From positions 2,413,001 to 2,477,000 of the forward strand of contig JAQGEQ010000192.1 of the NCBI GenBank assembly GCA_034620365.1: DNA of 64,000 nucleotides, in the 5' to 3' direction. Under the pieces are notes generated by a model. The model ran no database searches, was not told the origin of the DNA, and was given only the letters and a program-made list of their open reading frames with translations. Shown piece after piece: positions 10,035 through 22,792 of the stretch. The DNA comes from Pegea sp. RAD2-039. Taxonomy: Eukaryota > Chordata > Thaliacea > Salpida > Salpidae. Numbering within the stretch: the first letter of the stretch is position 1; every line of letters begins with the position of its first letter. The position numbers were made by a program, and so were the translations under genes.

Positions 10035-12577
10035 TTATAAGCCTTTAAATTCATTTGTTGGAGCGCACAACATTATACTTTGCAAAAAAACAGAATTTTT
10101 GCTCATTTTTTTGAAGTTTACATAACCTTTTTCCACTAAATTATATAAAATATAGAATAAAAGAGCAAAAATAATATTCAAAAAGTATAAAGACTTCGGC
10201 TCAACTATCAAAGAACATAAAATCAAGTAGAAAACAACAAATGACGAAAGGACTGCAGTACCTTTGTAAACCTGTTAACATAGAGTTATCAGAACTTAAT
10301 GTGTTCTTGTTGTTATTAAGTAATTATATTACCTTATATTCTCTTTTTTTGTTTTTCATTTTCTTTCTTAATATTAGTACAGCTATACAGCATAAACCTT
10401 TGAATATCCATCCACAAAAAATAGTAGCGTCCATTAAAGCATGAATGTTACTAAACAAAAGGAGCAAGATTGAAAGAGTGGACAGTGCAATGAGACCAGG
10501 GACAGGGGTCACATGGCGTATATGTAACATCCCAAATATCTGCAAACATAGTATGAAAAATGTTGCTAAAAACTAAATAGATTAATTGCACTTTACTCGT
10601 GAAATTCAAGCATGTTATTAATATATTAACAACAAATATGTTAATTAAAATGATTAACGTTGATATATTTTGGATTATGTAAGAAACTACTGCAAACACC
10701 TTTGGCATAAAGTTCATTCTGGCAGCTACAAATGGAACTCTTCCAGCAAATATGTAAATGCTGTTGATAGAGCCCATTAAAGACAAACAAACACAAAATG
10801 TGATGACTTTTGATAACCATGGGTTTATTCTAATAGAGTAATCTAACGCAATTGCGGTTGACTGTCGTATCTCATTTACACTTAAAACTGAAAATAAAAC
10901 AAACAAACAAAAGGTTGTTTATGTAAAGCATATTTTGAGTAATACCTAACACATAATTACTCACAAATAACTACTAACGTATTCAACAATAAACATTAAA
11001 AAAGTTAATTATGCTTTAAAGATATTCAAACTTTTTCTTCTAATAAATCTGACCTGACAGAAATGATATAAAGACCAAAATATACAATCCCATAACAAAA
11101 GTGATAGATAAAATGATAACACGAGGAAGAGTTTTACTAGGATTTTTGACTTCTTCTGTGATAACATTAATTGAATCAAATCCATCATATGCCCAGAGTC
11201 CTTCATAAACTGCTAAGCTCAGAGCAACAAATATACTGGAAGTTGAACTGTTGGTAAAAGTAAGATAAAAATAATAAAAAAAGTCTAAATTAATCTTAAT
11301 ATATCAAAATAAATAAAATAAATTTGCTTATTATGACCATTTTCGCCTTATACTGTGATTTAAAGATTAATAAATTTCATTCAGAAAACTTACAACAAAC
11401 CTTTAAAGCAAATGATTACTTCACAATTTCTTTAAATAATGAAAAATTAAAATATTTAACAATTTCAAATAATACTTTATAAAGCAGCTCAGTATAAAAG
11501 AGATTATTATTTAAAATGAAAGACTTTAGTAATTTAGTAAATTATATTATCAAAAGACTTACTCATGAAGCTTATATGTTACATTGCTATTAAGATTTTC
11601 CATAAAAAGGGTTTTATCATTAAAAAGTTGAATCAAGCCAAATAAGGAGATTAATACCAAGGCTATGACTTTTCCAAAAGTACAGAAAACCTTTAACAAC
11701 ACAAATTTGAATAACAATAATCAAAACCATTCATGAAAATTTTATTAAACAATTTCATTTTAGTTCTTTATTAACTGATAAAAAATATTTTAAATATTTC
11801 AAGGGTCTACTTAAATTACTTGTATCTTAAGTTTGTATAACTATAGATAAATAATTTAAATTAGATTTAATTTATTTAAAAACAGACTTAAGAAAATTAT
11901 TTATAAAAGAAGTTACCTGAAAGTTGATTGCAGATTTTACACTTATGATATTTATATAAGCTATTAAAGTCAGTATTAAAACAGCCACAATTTGAACAAA
12001 GCTATCTGCTGATTGGTAGTCAGATATTTTCAAAGTTTGATATAATCCATTTGAGATATAATCTCTATTATAGAATTAAAAAAAGATTATTTCTGTATCC
12101 AAATACTAAATAAATAAGGCTTGTTCAATTAGATCAATTTATAGTTCACTTTTATAAACAAACTTACCCAAAGGCAATAGATTGTACAGCAATTGATTCA
12201 GGAAATACTGTTAAACAGACTAACCAAAGATAGATAAAACAAATCCAATCTCCAAAAGACTTTCTAAGATAAACTGATGCACCCCCTGATTCAGCAATTA
12301 ATGTTCCTAATTCACAATGGCAAAGTGCAACTAGTATTGCTACTATACCAGAAAGAATCCAAACTAAAAAGCTTAATTTAACATCACCATTACAATAGTT
12401 CATAATATTTGAAGGTATAACAAATACTCCAGAGCCAATAATGTTTCCAGTTACGATAGAAATTCCAGATAATAAATTGATATTTCTTTTGAATTTAAAA
12501 GTTTGTGAATTTTTTTTAAGTGATGATTCTACTAAAGGTTCTTCATCATCTAGTTTTGTATACTTTATTGAAGACAT
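10035..12577 (-). CDS. SLC7-family amino acid transporter (LAT/HAT light-chain type)
   Basis: Seven exons (12577-12168, 12064-11917, 11690-11563, 11247-11054, 10887-10700, 10539-10333, 10271-10035) sum to 503 codons in one frame. The N-terminal cytoplasmic segment is followed by the APC-fold substrate motif NIIGSGVFVIP in TM1, the usual GSGIFV(S)P site. Other family blocks are GGASVYLRKSFGDW, WAYDGFDSINVITEEVKNP and HIRHVTPVPGL. About twelve hydrophobic segments are present. Light chains of SLC7A5-11 pair with a glycoprotein heavy chain through a cysteine between TM3 and TM4. In that loop (ISNGLYQTLKISDYQSAD) no cysteine is present, so either no covalent partner is used or another contact serves. 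The acceptor of exon 4 has an in-frame alternative 12 nt downstream. Substrate cannot be predicted. Confidence 0.9.
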
Positions 12578-15500
12578 TGCTCATGAAAAAAGATAAGATA
12601 AACAATTTAATTTAAATCAATTTTCTTGACTTAAAATAAAAAGTACATCTTTCAAAAATAAGATAACAACAATTTTAATAATAAATCCTATAAGGTCATT
12701 AATAACTATTAAAACATAGAAAATAATGAAAAATGTCAACTTAATTCAAGTATTATGTGATAGAAAACAAAGGTATTTAAAAAAATCGTAAAAATAAATT
12801 GTAAATTCAAATTGCTGAATAGTTTGTCTAAATCAATCTAAAACGGTTATAAAATAAATTTCAGATTAAGAACACAACTTATCAAAACAAATTCTTGCTT
12901 GTTTGTATAAAATGTTAATAACGCACATGTTAAAGTTATGAATAGTTTGAGGTAATTCCCAGTGCTAAAACTTATTTTAAAGCTGGTTAATTTATTTTTC
13001 CGAAAAAGTTGTTCAAATTCTATTTAATATATTTTGTTTCATACACTCACAGAAAAATCAGAAAGAAAATTAAATATGATTTTTATAATAAAATAGTTAA
13101 TCAATTTTCAGAATAGCAAATTTCAGATCTAAAGTTATATTTAATTACTTTAGTTAGTTGATCTAAGAAGGCTATTTTATTTATTACTTTTAAAAATATT
13201 CATCAAATTGATCTATTTACGTGAAAATAATCAACGCCCCAGGCAATTCTTGTGGTTACTCATTTGGTAGCAAAATAAGGAAATCACCAAGATCATAACT
13301 GCACGTATTTTGAGTATTAATTTTATTTTAATAATTTGTTTGCTTGTAAGTAATATAATTGCTATAATATTCTTCAACACTTTAAATTAAGTTCATAATA
13401 TTAAACACCTTCAGTTTTATAGAAATTAAACCGAATTTAATTTTTTAACAGAAATTAAATGAGCAACTTTGAATAAAATTCAAACAACAAAGTGTAACTA
13501 ATGTCACTAAAGAATTATTTAATTCCAACATTTGGAAAATTGAGCTTTCTCAGACTCCATGATCATGGATCAAAGATAAATAATTTAGTATAGTAGATAT
13601 TTAACAAAATTTGAATGTTACTTTATTTATTGACAGAGTGTGTTAGTTTGATCCAGATTCAGACTCGCCAGGTATTACTATATACGTTAAGTGCTACTGT
13701 TCTAACTTACAGATTTGTTACTCGTAAAGTTTTATTCCATCCAACCTCCTTATAGCTGAAGTTTTTAGAATGTAACCAAACATAAAAAAACGATATGGCA
13801 AAAACAACGTCAATGGCAAAGGAAAAATGTATTTTTAAAATTAAGTTTCAGCTGTGAATGCTTATCCTCAAATAGTATTCGTGATATTTGTCAACCCAAT
13901 TGCAAAGCAAAAAAGTTTTCGAGCTTTTTACAATCGTTGAGAGGTAATGACAATATAAATAATTATTTTTAGAAATCAACTATTCGACCAGTGCATAGAA
14001 GCCATGCTAGATAATTTTTTACGATATCTATATTTATTCTAGCAAATACTTTTATCATTTTAATAGTTCACAAGTTTCCAATTTATCATTCTTTTGACTT
14101 ACTTTAAAGCTTAGATACTTTTTAAGCATTATTGAGCTAATTAGGTCGTTCTTATTTACTACTAGCAACTCATTCTACAAGGAAGTTTATATTTCGATGT
14201 TTTTGAAGGTTTATGTTTAGGAGTGAGAGAAATATATGATTTACTTTCGATGATTTTTTCTCATTATGGTTCTCTGTAAACATAAAAACTTCTATATTTT
14301 ATTATTGTTAATTAATTTTTTTTTCAAGTTGTAACAAAGTTTACTTCTACTTTCTTTTGTATTGCTTTTAACAGCTTATTAGAGATAACACCTTGTATAT
14401 ACAAGTTGAAATTATTGCAATTGACTTTTTTCTAGTTGTAAATTCTATTACAAGCACAGAATTAGTGCAGCTAAATTTAGGGTTTGGCTGATGAGCTTCA
14501 ACTGTTTACAAAAATTATTTGTTTGTTTTAGATAACAACTACAAAAAAATACTTATTACACCACTATTAAATTATCTTACTAAGTTGTTTATATTTTTAC
14601 GCGTTCGGTAAAAGTATTATAATTTTATATTATATCGATATTTAAATAATTGTTCAACTTAACCGTTATGCACAGAGCTATTTTGGCTTATTTCAGTGGA
14701 TAGTGCAATCAAAGCTGATTAGGTTCAAAAGATTGAAATGAAAAGTTTCACTACCTAAATAAAATATTTGTTTCATCAAATTTATTAATAACCAAATGGT
14801 AAATTATTTGTTTACTTTTATATTGCTGACATAATGTTTATTTAATATTATACAAAGTTCAAGCCTAAAAGCCTTGATTTAAAAAACAGCTTCCGCATTC
14901 TTGTACTAAATAGAAAAATGTTAAAACTGGTACAAATTGAAATTTACATATAGTAATTTAAATACCTGAGTTATGATTGGAATGTTTTTTCATAAACATT
15001 TATATTTTTATAGAAATTCTTAAAATTATTTTATTTTGGCATTGTAATATCTCTATGAGTTTCATAAGAATTTATTAAAATATCTAATAATTTTGAATAA
15101 AGCTTGAATGTGCAGTTATAAAAATTGTACTTACTTATTAAGGTAACCTTTTATTTTTATGTTTTATTGCTTATAGTTATTTATTTGCTTGCTTTGGGAT
15201 AAGCTGTATAAATATTGTTCAATCTGTAAATGTTTGTCACTATATTTAATACATTAGTTATTAATATTTTACATTTTTTTGTTTTACCACCAATTACATA
15301 GCTTGTTGTAGTTGTAAATTTACTTTTAATGTTTGTATACAAAGTATTTTTCTTGGCAAATTAACCAGATATTTTTTAGTTCAAGATTTTCTATAGATTT
15401 CATATTTAGCTGATATAATAAAATCTTTTTTATTATTTTTTAAAGTTTTTATGATAATAAAATATAATATCAAAATATTTTTATCTGTTTTTTATGAATG

Positions 15501-15629
15501 CTTCTTTTCAATTATTATTTTAATAAAGTTGTTTTTAGTTAGCTATAAATTACTTTTAAATAAAAATGTCATTAAACAAATAATATCATATTCATATAGC
15601 TATAAGGTGTGGTAAAAAAATTTAGAAAA
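12578..15629. other. intergenic between divergent SLC7 and S1P lyase genes
   Basis: Three kb of AT-rich DNA that should hold the 5' regions of both neighbours. A small GC-richer island at about 13215-13315 is the only compositional exception. I see no supported exon, RNA gene or repeat. Confidence 0.45.
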
Positions 15630-17294
15630 ATGTATGAATGTCTTTGTGACTGTATGGAAGTAATATTTGACTTTATTAATAAGTTTCTACTTATGATAAA
15701 TGACCAATGCACAGATTATGAAGCCTGGCAAATTATTCTGGTTACTATAGTAACATGTGTCCTCATTAACTGGGTATCAGACTTTTATAACTCTAGTGAT
15801 TTGTCTCTAACTGAAAGGATCAAGTTTAACTTTTTTTATTATATAAAAAAGATTCCTATTGTGCAAAGATATATTGAAAAAGAAATGGAAAAGGTTTTAG
15901 TGGATGTTTCTGCTGAGAAGTTGTATAAACTACAAGGTAAAAAATATATAAAAGTCTTACCTAAAGATGGAAAAGATTTAAAACAGATTTCAAATCTGAT
16001 TGATGAATATTTGGACTTGGATAAAGTGGACTGGAAAAGTGGAAATGTTTCTGGGACTGTTTATAATGGTAATGAAGAGTTGACTGAGATTGTTGCTGAA
16101 ACTTATAAGAGATTTGCTTGGTCAAATCCCTTACATCCTGATGTATTTCCTTCAGTTAGAAAAATGGAAGCAGAACTTGTACGAATAACTTGTAATTTGT
16201 TTAATGGTGACCCAGATAACTCATGTGGTTGTGTTTCTTCTGGTGGTACAGAAAGTATTATGTTGGCTTGTAAAACTTATAGACAATGGGCTTATGAAAA
16301 AGGTATCAAAAAACCTGAAATTATTTGTCCAATTAGTGTTCATGCCGCATTTGAAAAAGCTGCAACTTGCTTTTGTATGAAAATTATCTATGTTCCAGTA
16401 GATGCTACAACAAGAATGGTTGATATCAAAGCAATGCGAAGAGCTATTACAAAAAATACTTGTATGTTAGTTGGTTCATCTCCACAGTTTCCTCATGGTG
16501 TTATTGACTCAATTGAAGAAATTGGAAATCTTGGTGTAAAGTATAACATTCCTGTACATGTTGATGCTTGTCTTGGTGGATTTCTTATACCATTTATGGC
16601 TGATGCTGGCTTTAAAATCAGACCATTTGATTTTAGTGTAAAAGGTGTAACTAGTATAAGCGCTGATACTCATAAGTATGGTTATGCCCCAAAAGGAACT
16701 TCAATCTTAATGTATAATTCAAAGAAATGGCTTCATTATCAGTACTTTGTAAATCCTGACTGGCAGGGTGGGATTTATGCAACACCTATGTTTGCTGGTA
16801 GTCGAAGTGGGGCTGTAGTTAGTGCTTGTTGGTCTGCTCTTTTGTATCATGGTTTTGATGGTTATGTGAAACTTACCAAGAAAATTATTACAACTACAAA
16901 GTACATTGATTCACAGCTACGGAATGTGGAAGGTATCTTTGTCTTTGGAAAACCTGATGTTTCTGTTGTTGCTATTGGAAGTGATGAGTTTGACATTTAT
17001 AGATTATCTTCAGCACTTGTTGAATTAGGTTGGAATTTAAATAGTCTTCAGTTTCCTTCTAGTATTCATATTTGTGTTACACTTCCTCATACTGAAGATG
17101 GTGTTGCTGACCGGTTTGTCAATGATGTTGCTAATAGTGTGAAAGAAATACTAAAAGTACCTCAAGCAAAGAACGAAGGTGCTGGAGCCATGTACGGAAT
17201 GGCTGCATCAATTCCAGACCGTTCTATTGTTGGTGATTTAACTAAAGCTTATATAGATGCTTTTTATGATACTAATGATAAAAGTAATCAATAA
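15630..17294 (+). CDS. SGPL1: sphingosine-1-phosphate lyase (intron-less)
   Basis: PLP-dependent lyase of the ER membrane. It irreversibly cleaves sphingosine 1-phosphate to phosphoethanolamine and a fatty aldehyde, the exit step of sphingolipid breakdown. The 554-residue product (human about 568) has a luminal N terminus and one membrane segment near residues 33-50 (WQIILVTIVTCVLINW). The group II decarboxylase-like fold follows: SSGGTESIMLACKTYR, the PQFPHGVID block, HVDACLGGF, and the PLP-lysine motif SADTHKYGYAPKG with Lys at residue 349. The late motif DWQGGIYATP is also intact. An in-frame GTG at 15609 extends the frame, but the ATG at 15630 is the likely start and sits 4 nt after AATTTAG. 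Unlike its multi-exon neighbours it has no intron in the coding region, suggesting intron loss or a retrocopy. All recognised motifs are intact. Confidence 0.95.
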   Translation: MYECLCDCMEVIFDFINKFLLMINDQCTDYEAWQIILVTIVTCVLINWVSDFYNSSDLSLTERIKFNFFYYIKKIPIVQRYIEKEMEKVLVDVSAEKLYKLQGKKYIKVLPKDGKDLKQISNLIDEYLDLDKVDWKSGNVSGTVYNGNEELTEIVAETYKRFAWSNPLHPDVFPSVRKMEAELVRITCNLFNGDPDNSCGCVSSGGTESIMLACKTYRQWAYEKGIKKPEIICPISVHAAFEKAATCFCMKIIYVPVDATTRMVDIKAMRRAITKNTCMLVGSSPQFPHGVIDSIEEIGNLGVKYNIPVHVDACLGGFLIPFMADAGFKIRPFDFSVKGVTSISADTHKYGYAPKGTSILMYNSKKWLHYQYFVNPDWQGGIYATPMFAGSRSGAVVSACWSALLYHGFDGYVKLTKKIITTTKYIDSQLRNVEGIFVFGKPDVSVVAIGSDEFDIYRLSSALVELGWNLNSLQFPSSIHICVTLPHTEDGVADRFVNDVANSVKEILKVPQAKNEGAGAMYGMAASIPDRSIVGDLTKAYIDAFYDTNDKSNQ

Positions 17295-18233
17295 ATCTTT
17301 GTCGATTTTCCTTATTTTCAAGTAGTTTAAATAATTTTGATGTTTTTAATTAATCAAATATACATGTTTCTTATTGATTACATTGTTCTAAATCGTAGAA
17401 ACTCTAATCATTTAATCCAATTCTTTTTTCTTTTTCTAGTATTTTCTCTATTGTACCATAAATCCACAAAATATATTTTGTTGTTTGATATTTGTTTTAT
17501 ACTTTGCATTATGTTATGATGTGGTTACTGAGACTGTATTCAAAACAATTGGATAAAATGAACAAAGTTCAAATTGACTTTGAAGTGATTTTACTTTTGA
17601 CATTATTTATCAAATATAAAATTCAAATATTTATCAGTCAATTATTTGACCTTATCAAAATAACTCGATCAACATACATTTATGAATGAAATTATTTTTA
17701 CCCAAGTTAAGGAAATGAACTTTTTAAATGAATTAAAAACCTAATAAGAGAGAGTTAGTAGTAAGTTTATGACTAAACTTTATGACTAAGTTGTATTTGT
17801 GATTGACGCTTCTAATATTCAGATACTAATTTCAATTCGTAATTTTATTCAGTAATGTTTACAAACTTTCTCATATTCTTTACTTTTCTATACACGGAGA
17901 TTGAAAGAATTATTTAAAAACTTCAATTTAGAAGTAATCGCAAAATAAATTTGTGAGTTTCAATATAAGATAATTTGATTAACTTATCAAAACTCTAGTC
18001 TGATTTGATATATCGATTTTTGTTTATAAATATCTTAAATTGAAACTTAATTTTAATATGTAATAAGTATCACAAGATAGGTTGAAACTAAACTGACTAA
18101 AAATATAAGACAATTTGAAGTGATAAAAACAAATTTATTTTTTGATGATTTGATGAAATTTATAATTAGATAAAAGCTCGATTTAGTTCAAAGCTTATTA
18201 TTCATAGCACAAAATAGTTACTTATCGTCATAT
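17295..18233. other. convergent intergenic region, no gene seen
   Basis: AT-rich sequence between the 3' ends of the S1P lyase and dipeptidyl peptidase genes. The open frames at 17337-17689 are low-complexity and unsupported. Confidence 0.5.
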
Positions 18234-21200
18234 CTATACTATTTGTTGAAAGTTTTTTTGTGGTTTGAAATCAATAACGTCTAAATTTTGATATTTTATC
18301 TTTTTGTTGTTATAACTTTTGTCTTCTTCTTTTGATTCTGTCCCGATGAACTGAAGATTGAAACATCTTAAAACTTTTTGAGTAAGCAATTGATAAATAT
18401 GCCGATTTGCGTTTTCACCACTGTTAATTGAATGTGCTTCATCCCCATAAAACTTGTAAAAAATACAAATATGGTTATATACTAATTTGCACCGGAAACA
18501 AACGTGCATAACCACAACAACTAAAATTTATGAAAAAATATGAAGGCTTACAAAGTCATCAAAGTTGACATTAGCTTCTATTAGTGCTTTTGTTATTAAA
18601 GCTGCATTTTGAAAGTGTACATTGTCATCTGCAGTACCATGTATGATAGAGTACCAAGCCTGAGCAAGTGAAATAATTTTATTGCTTAATATAGTTTAAT
18701 AACTTCTTAACATTTTAATTATTAATAATTTAAAACTACGAATATTTAATAATTTATTCTGATAACAATTTTGTAAATTTATTTTTCTTTATAATTTTAT
18801 CTCTGATAAAAACTACTTAACATTTCCTTGTAAATAACATCAGTTTTCTGTTTAACAAATTGTTGTTATGTAACTTTTTTTCCACCTACCCGGTTAAAAT
18901 TGGATAATTCAGTCTCTAAGATAGAACATTTTCTATAACCGTCTTCATTGTCTTTAGGTGTTGACATAAATCGTTCAGTATGAATAGAATCTTTTAAAAC
19001 AAACTATTACTGCGTGTATTTAAAGAGTTATGAAATAAACTTACCGTAATAAAATCTGCTTGCTAAAGGGGCCACTGCTATTCCACATTTAAATAAATCA
19101 TTACCTTCTGCTGCAATTTGTATAAAAAATCAACTTAAAAAGTATTATAGTTGCTGCATCAGATAAATAAGTAATTATTTTTGACAAATCCTTTATGAGT
19201 GCTTTACATCAATAACAAAATTACAAATTGTAAGTGTAGTCGTGTATCCTCCATAACTCCATCCCCAAACAGCAATTCTATCTGCATCTATAAACTTCAT
19301 ATTAGCAAAATGAAAAGCAACCTCGCTGGTATCTTTTTTCTCATATTGACCTGAAATATTTGAAAATCGAAGATATTAAAGGATTTAATTAAATAAAGAC
19401 TCACCAAGTTTTCGATAAACAGAATGCATGATATCAGTTCCTCTAAAAGCACTGCCACGCCCATCAAGACTAACCACAATAATGTCATATGTACTGACCA
19501 TGTGTATAGGCGCCCAACTTCTTGTCCATCTGACAAATTAATGTTTACATAATTAAAAATTGTTTAGTATGCTTCAATAATGCTAAAAAACCAAAATATA
19601 CTTTTATTTATTAAATTTTTAGTGTTTTATTTTGACCTGTCTTGAACTTTTTGGTACCCAGGACCACCATACACTTCTATTAGCAGAGGATATTTCTTGT
19701 TTGAGTCAAAGTCTGATGGCTTATGCATCTGATACAAAATATCTATTCCTGAACTACCAACAAAGCTTCCATATTCTTTTAATGGCCATTTTACCTTTAA
19801 AAGATAAAAAACTATAAAGAAATTATAAATTGATTGTTTTGGTTAAATTTGGTTACTCAAAGTTTTCGTTTACATAACACACATTATTTATTATTTAAAC
19901 AAAAAATACATAAAACATTTTCTATATTTTGAAAAATTAACTAACTACAAAATTATAATAATTTTAGATACTTTTAAACACCTAAACAAGCAGCTTATAT
20001 AAGATACCATCAACAACGCTTTCGAAAAAAATTGGTAATTCTGATTAAACCTCAGACTTTCGCTGAACCAGATCAGCGTTATCAATTACTACTTCAGGGT
20101 CTGTCCATTCTCCGTCTCCTGCATTACTCATCATAAAAGACATTGGAACGCCTGGACCTCCACAGTTTATGACTAAGTTAATCATTTCCGGACTAAAGTC
20201 AGCAGATATCCAAGAACATCTTCATTAACAGTTTTAGTAATGAGATTTATAAAAAGGTGAAACATAATACCTTTTCTGATCGAACTGACAGGTTAAACAG
20301 TCCCAGCTGTCAGGCTTGATTTCGTTTTGATCTGTCAGCTTAATTCTGTCAATGTTGATAAATCAAAAAATAAATTAATGAATTAAACCAAGTGAAAAAA
20401 TAATACTTTCAAATCTCTCTTATTGACATATACGATACTTTATTTATTAATTACTCGAAAGTCGAGATACTATTTTCTAGTTTTGTTACGATCAAGTTCT
20501 ACCTCATTAAATGTCTGTTTCTCGGTAAAGGGTATGCCGCCATAAAGTAAAGAATCTGGAACTCTTCATCTAATCCTACTAATTCAGTAATAACTATATC
20601 TCCACTTGTCAAAAATCGTTTTGTGTCGTACTGGTAGATTAAGAGTTTTTTTGATTAGTTTTGTTTCTTGTATGACACAATAACTGTGATAATATATAAA
20701 ATTTGAAATTTATTTCATATATTCTATATGAAACTTTAATATTTAAATTAAAATTTTTTAGTATGTAGTTCTTCCGCAATTAGCAGTTCATTTGGACATA
20801 ATTTGAAAGCTTAAGTTGTCATCTTTTCAACATATTTAGCATCATTCAACGTATAATAGTGAACAAATCTTGTGGCTAAACTATTTTCTTACTTCCACGC
20901 TAATTTCTACAATGTTGGAAAATCCATTGTCATTTGTAAGGATTGAATAAAATGTCGAAGTGTCTGACAAAAGAATAGGCATGTAAGGGATTCCCGATTC
21001 GTCTCCAGCCCATCCTGTAGAGCTTTCTTCTGAACCACTCTTTAATTGTTATATTATTTTCAATAATTAAAAAAGAGAACTAAAGAGAGATTAGTATTAA
21101 AAACTTCTAAATCAATGTTAGCTGCTCTATATTATTATCTGGATTTTTTTTATCAAAAGGTTGTCAACAATAAGGTTTAAAAAGGTAGTTTTAATTTAGG

Positions 21201-22792
21201 TTATTTTTTATCATTTATGTTTCAATTTATTTCAAGAAAAGTTTAAAAGAGAGAGAAACCTGAATGACTGAACAACTGAGCTTTGTGATGATCTCAGATC
21301 CCTCTATAAAACAGCGTTGTAAGATTGTGACGTTTGAAATTCGATTTAGCCAGTACACTAAATATAAATTTGAATCAGGAAACCATCTAAATCTACTGAA
21401 AAGATGTTCTCTGAAACAATGTATGCGACTATTAAAACCTTAAAAATAAACATTTTTCAATTTTTGTATTTAATTGTTCATTTAATATTTTGAAAGTAAT
21501 TTTAATAATCACTTATTTCTCATAGAAAGCAACATTTACTCATTCTTAAATCTTTCTGGTGCATCACTAGAAATAGTGGATTCAGTTGATGTATCATAAA
21601 TTCTTAGCTCAACTGTCGGATTAGTGGTTCCGGCTTTTGGATAAGCCACTTTTATCTGTTTCATAAATGAATTAGAAACTCAATTAAAGGTATTTGAAAC
21701 TTTATACCATCTCCGGGTAAACTCTATCTTTGAACATTGAAAACTCAATTTGATCAACACCTATATCACTTGTAGCAATATAAGCAATATATCTAGAGTC
21801 GGGAGACCAGAAAATGTTATTTTTAGAAAACACCATCTCTTCTAAACAAATAAAAAACGAATCATTATTATAACCATCATAAATGAAAATTACCTTCATA
21901 AACCCAATCGGGTATTCCGTTGTATTTCGTGTTTTGTTTTCCATCAAATGTTAACCGAGTTAATGTTGAAGAGTTAGAAACATTTTTTTGGTAATATATG
22001 TCATTTTCAACAACCCATAACAGTCCATTTCCTGTTGGTGACCATCTTATAAATTGTACAGTATCATCTGTTGGTCCAAATATCAAACTTTCACTGAAAT
22101 TCATAAAATCTTCATTTAATATTATTTCATTTTTTTGAAAAATTTATTTTACTTAGAAATTCTGTAAACAGAATAGGATCCGTTATATGAATGTCTCCAC
22201 TGTTTAAAGTAGCTTGTTCTTGCAAGAAAGTATTGTTGATCTTCAGAAATAGAATATGATTGTGCACCTGAAGAAACCTGTAAAAACCTTATTTGAGCAA
22301 ACTGAATAGTTTTAAATACAAGTTTACATAAAGTTGATTTGAAACAAGAATTTGACTTGTGTCTTCTTCTACATTAAAGATTTTGATTCCTTCAGAGTCT
22401 CTACTAATGTAAGAGTTTGAAGAAATCCAATTTGGATAAAAGGAACTGTAACTAAAACACCAAGTTGATAATATATTTTAACCTAATTAATGATTAGAAC
22501 AAACAGATTAGTGAAGTATTTACCTGAAATCCGCACTGTATAAGTCATCAAAAGCGAATGACGGCTTTTCATCAATAATCGTTGCTGTTGACTCTGCAGA
22601 TTACATCACTTAAAAGTTGTTCATTAACTTAATGTTATGATGCTATGAAGGGCTAATAATTGTATTTTTTCGTTCTTCACCTCGCTTATTGATTTTTATA
22701 CTTGGTCCAAAAAATAACATCATCAAGACGAAAGTTATTATCGACCATAAAATAATAATTCTCATTTTAAAGAACTTTTTATCAAAAGTCAT
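18234..22792 (-). CDS. membrane-bound dipeptidyl peptidase (DPP4/FAP type, family S9B)
   Basis: Type II membrane serine peptidase that removes X-Pro/X-Ala dipeptides outside the cell. Nineteen exons (first 22792-22681, last 18452-18234) join without a frame break into 817 codons. A short cytoplasmic tail is followed by a membrane segment at about residues 11-29. Then comes the beta-propeller with [15 protein letters not shown] and DWVYEEEMVF. The Glu pair that anchors the substrate amino terminus (residues about 210-212) is rebuilt across the exon 5/6 junction. The hydrolase domain has GWSYGG (Ser about 643), GTADDNVHF (Asp about 720) and DEAHSI (His about 752), so the triad is complete. This argues against the inactive DPP6/DPP10 group, and the membrane anchor argues against DPP8/9. 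The polar C-terminal tail of about 50 residues is unlike vertebrate DPP4. Exon 8 has an in-frame alternative acceptor 18 nt downstream. Confidence 0.93.

Noticed and set aside
13215..13280. SHIPPO-repeat (ODF3-like) exon
   Set aside because: The PG...YSFGS resemblance is short, lacks a second repeat, and has no convincing splice borders.
15609..15629. GTG start for S1P lyase
   Set aside because: Non-ATG starts are not expected here, and the in-frame ATG at 15630 follows an acceptor-like site.
20820..20880. Extra exon inside a DPP intron (short frame containing [11 protein letters not shown])
   Set aside because: Exons 9 and 10 of the peptidase join directly in frame and match the family; the insert has no counterpart and runs into a stop.
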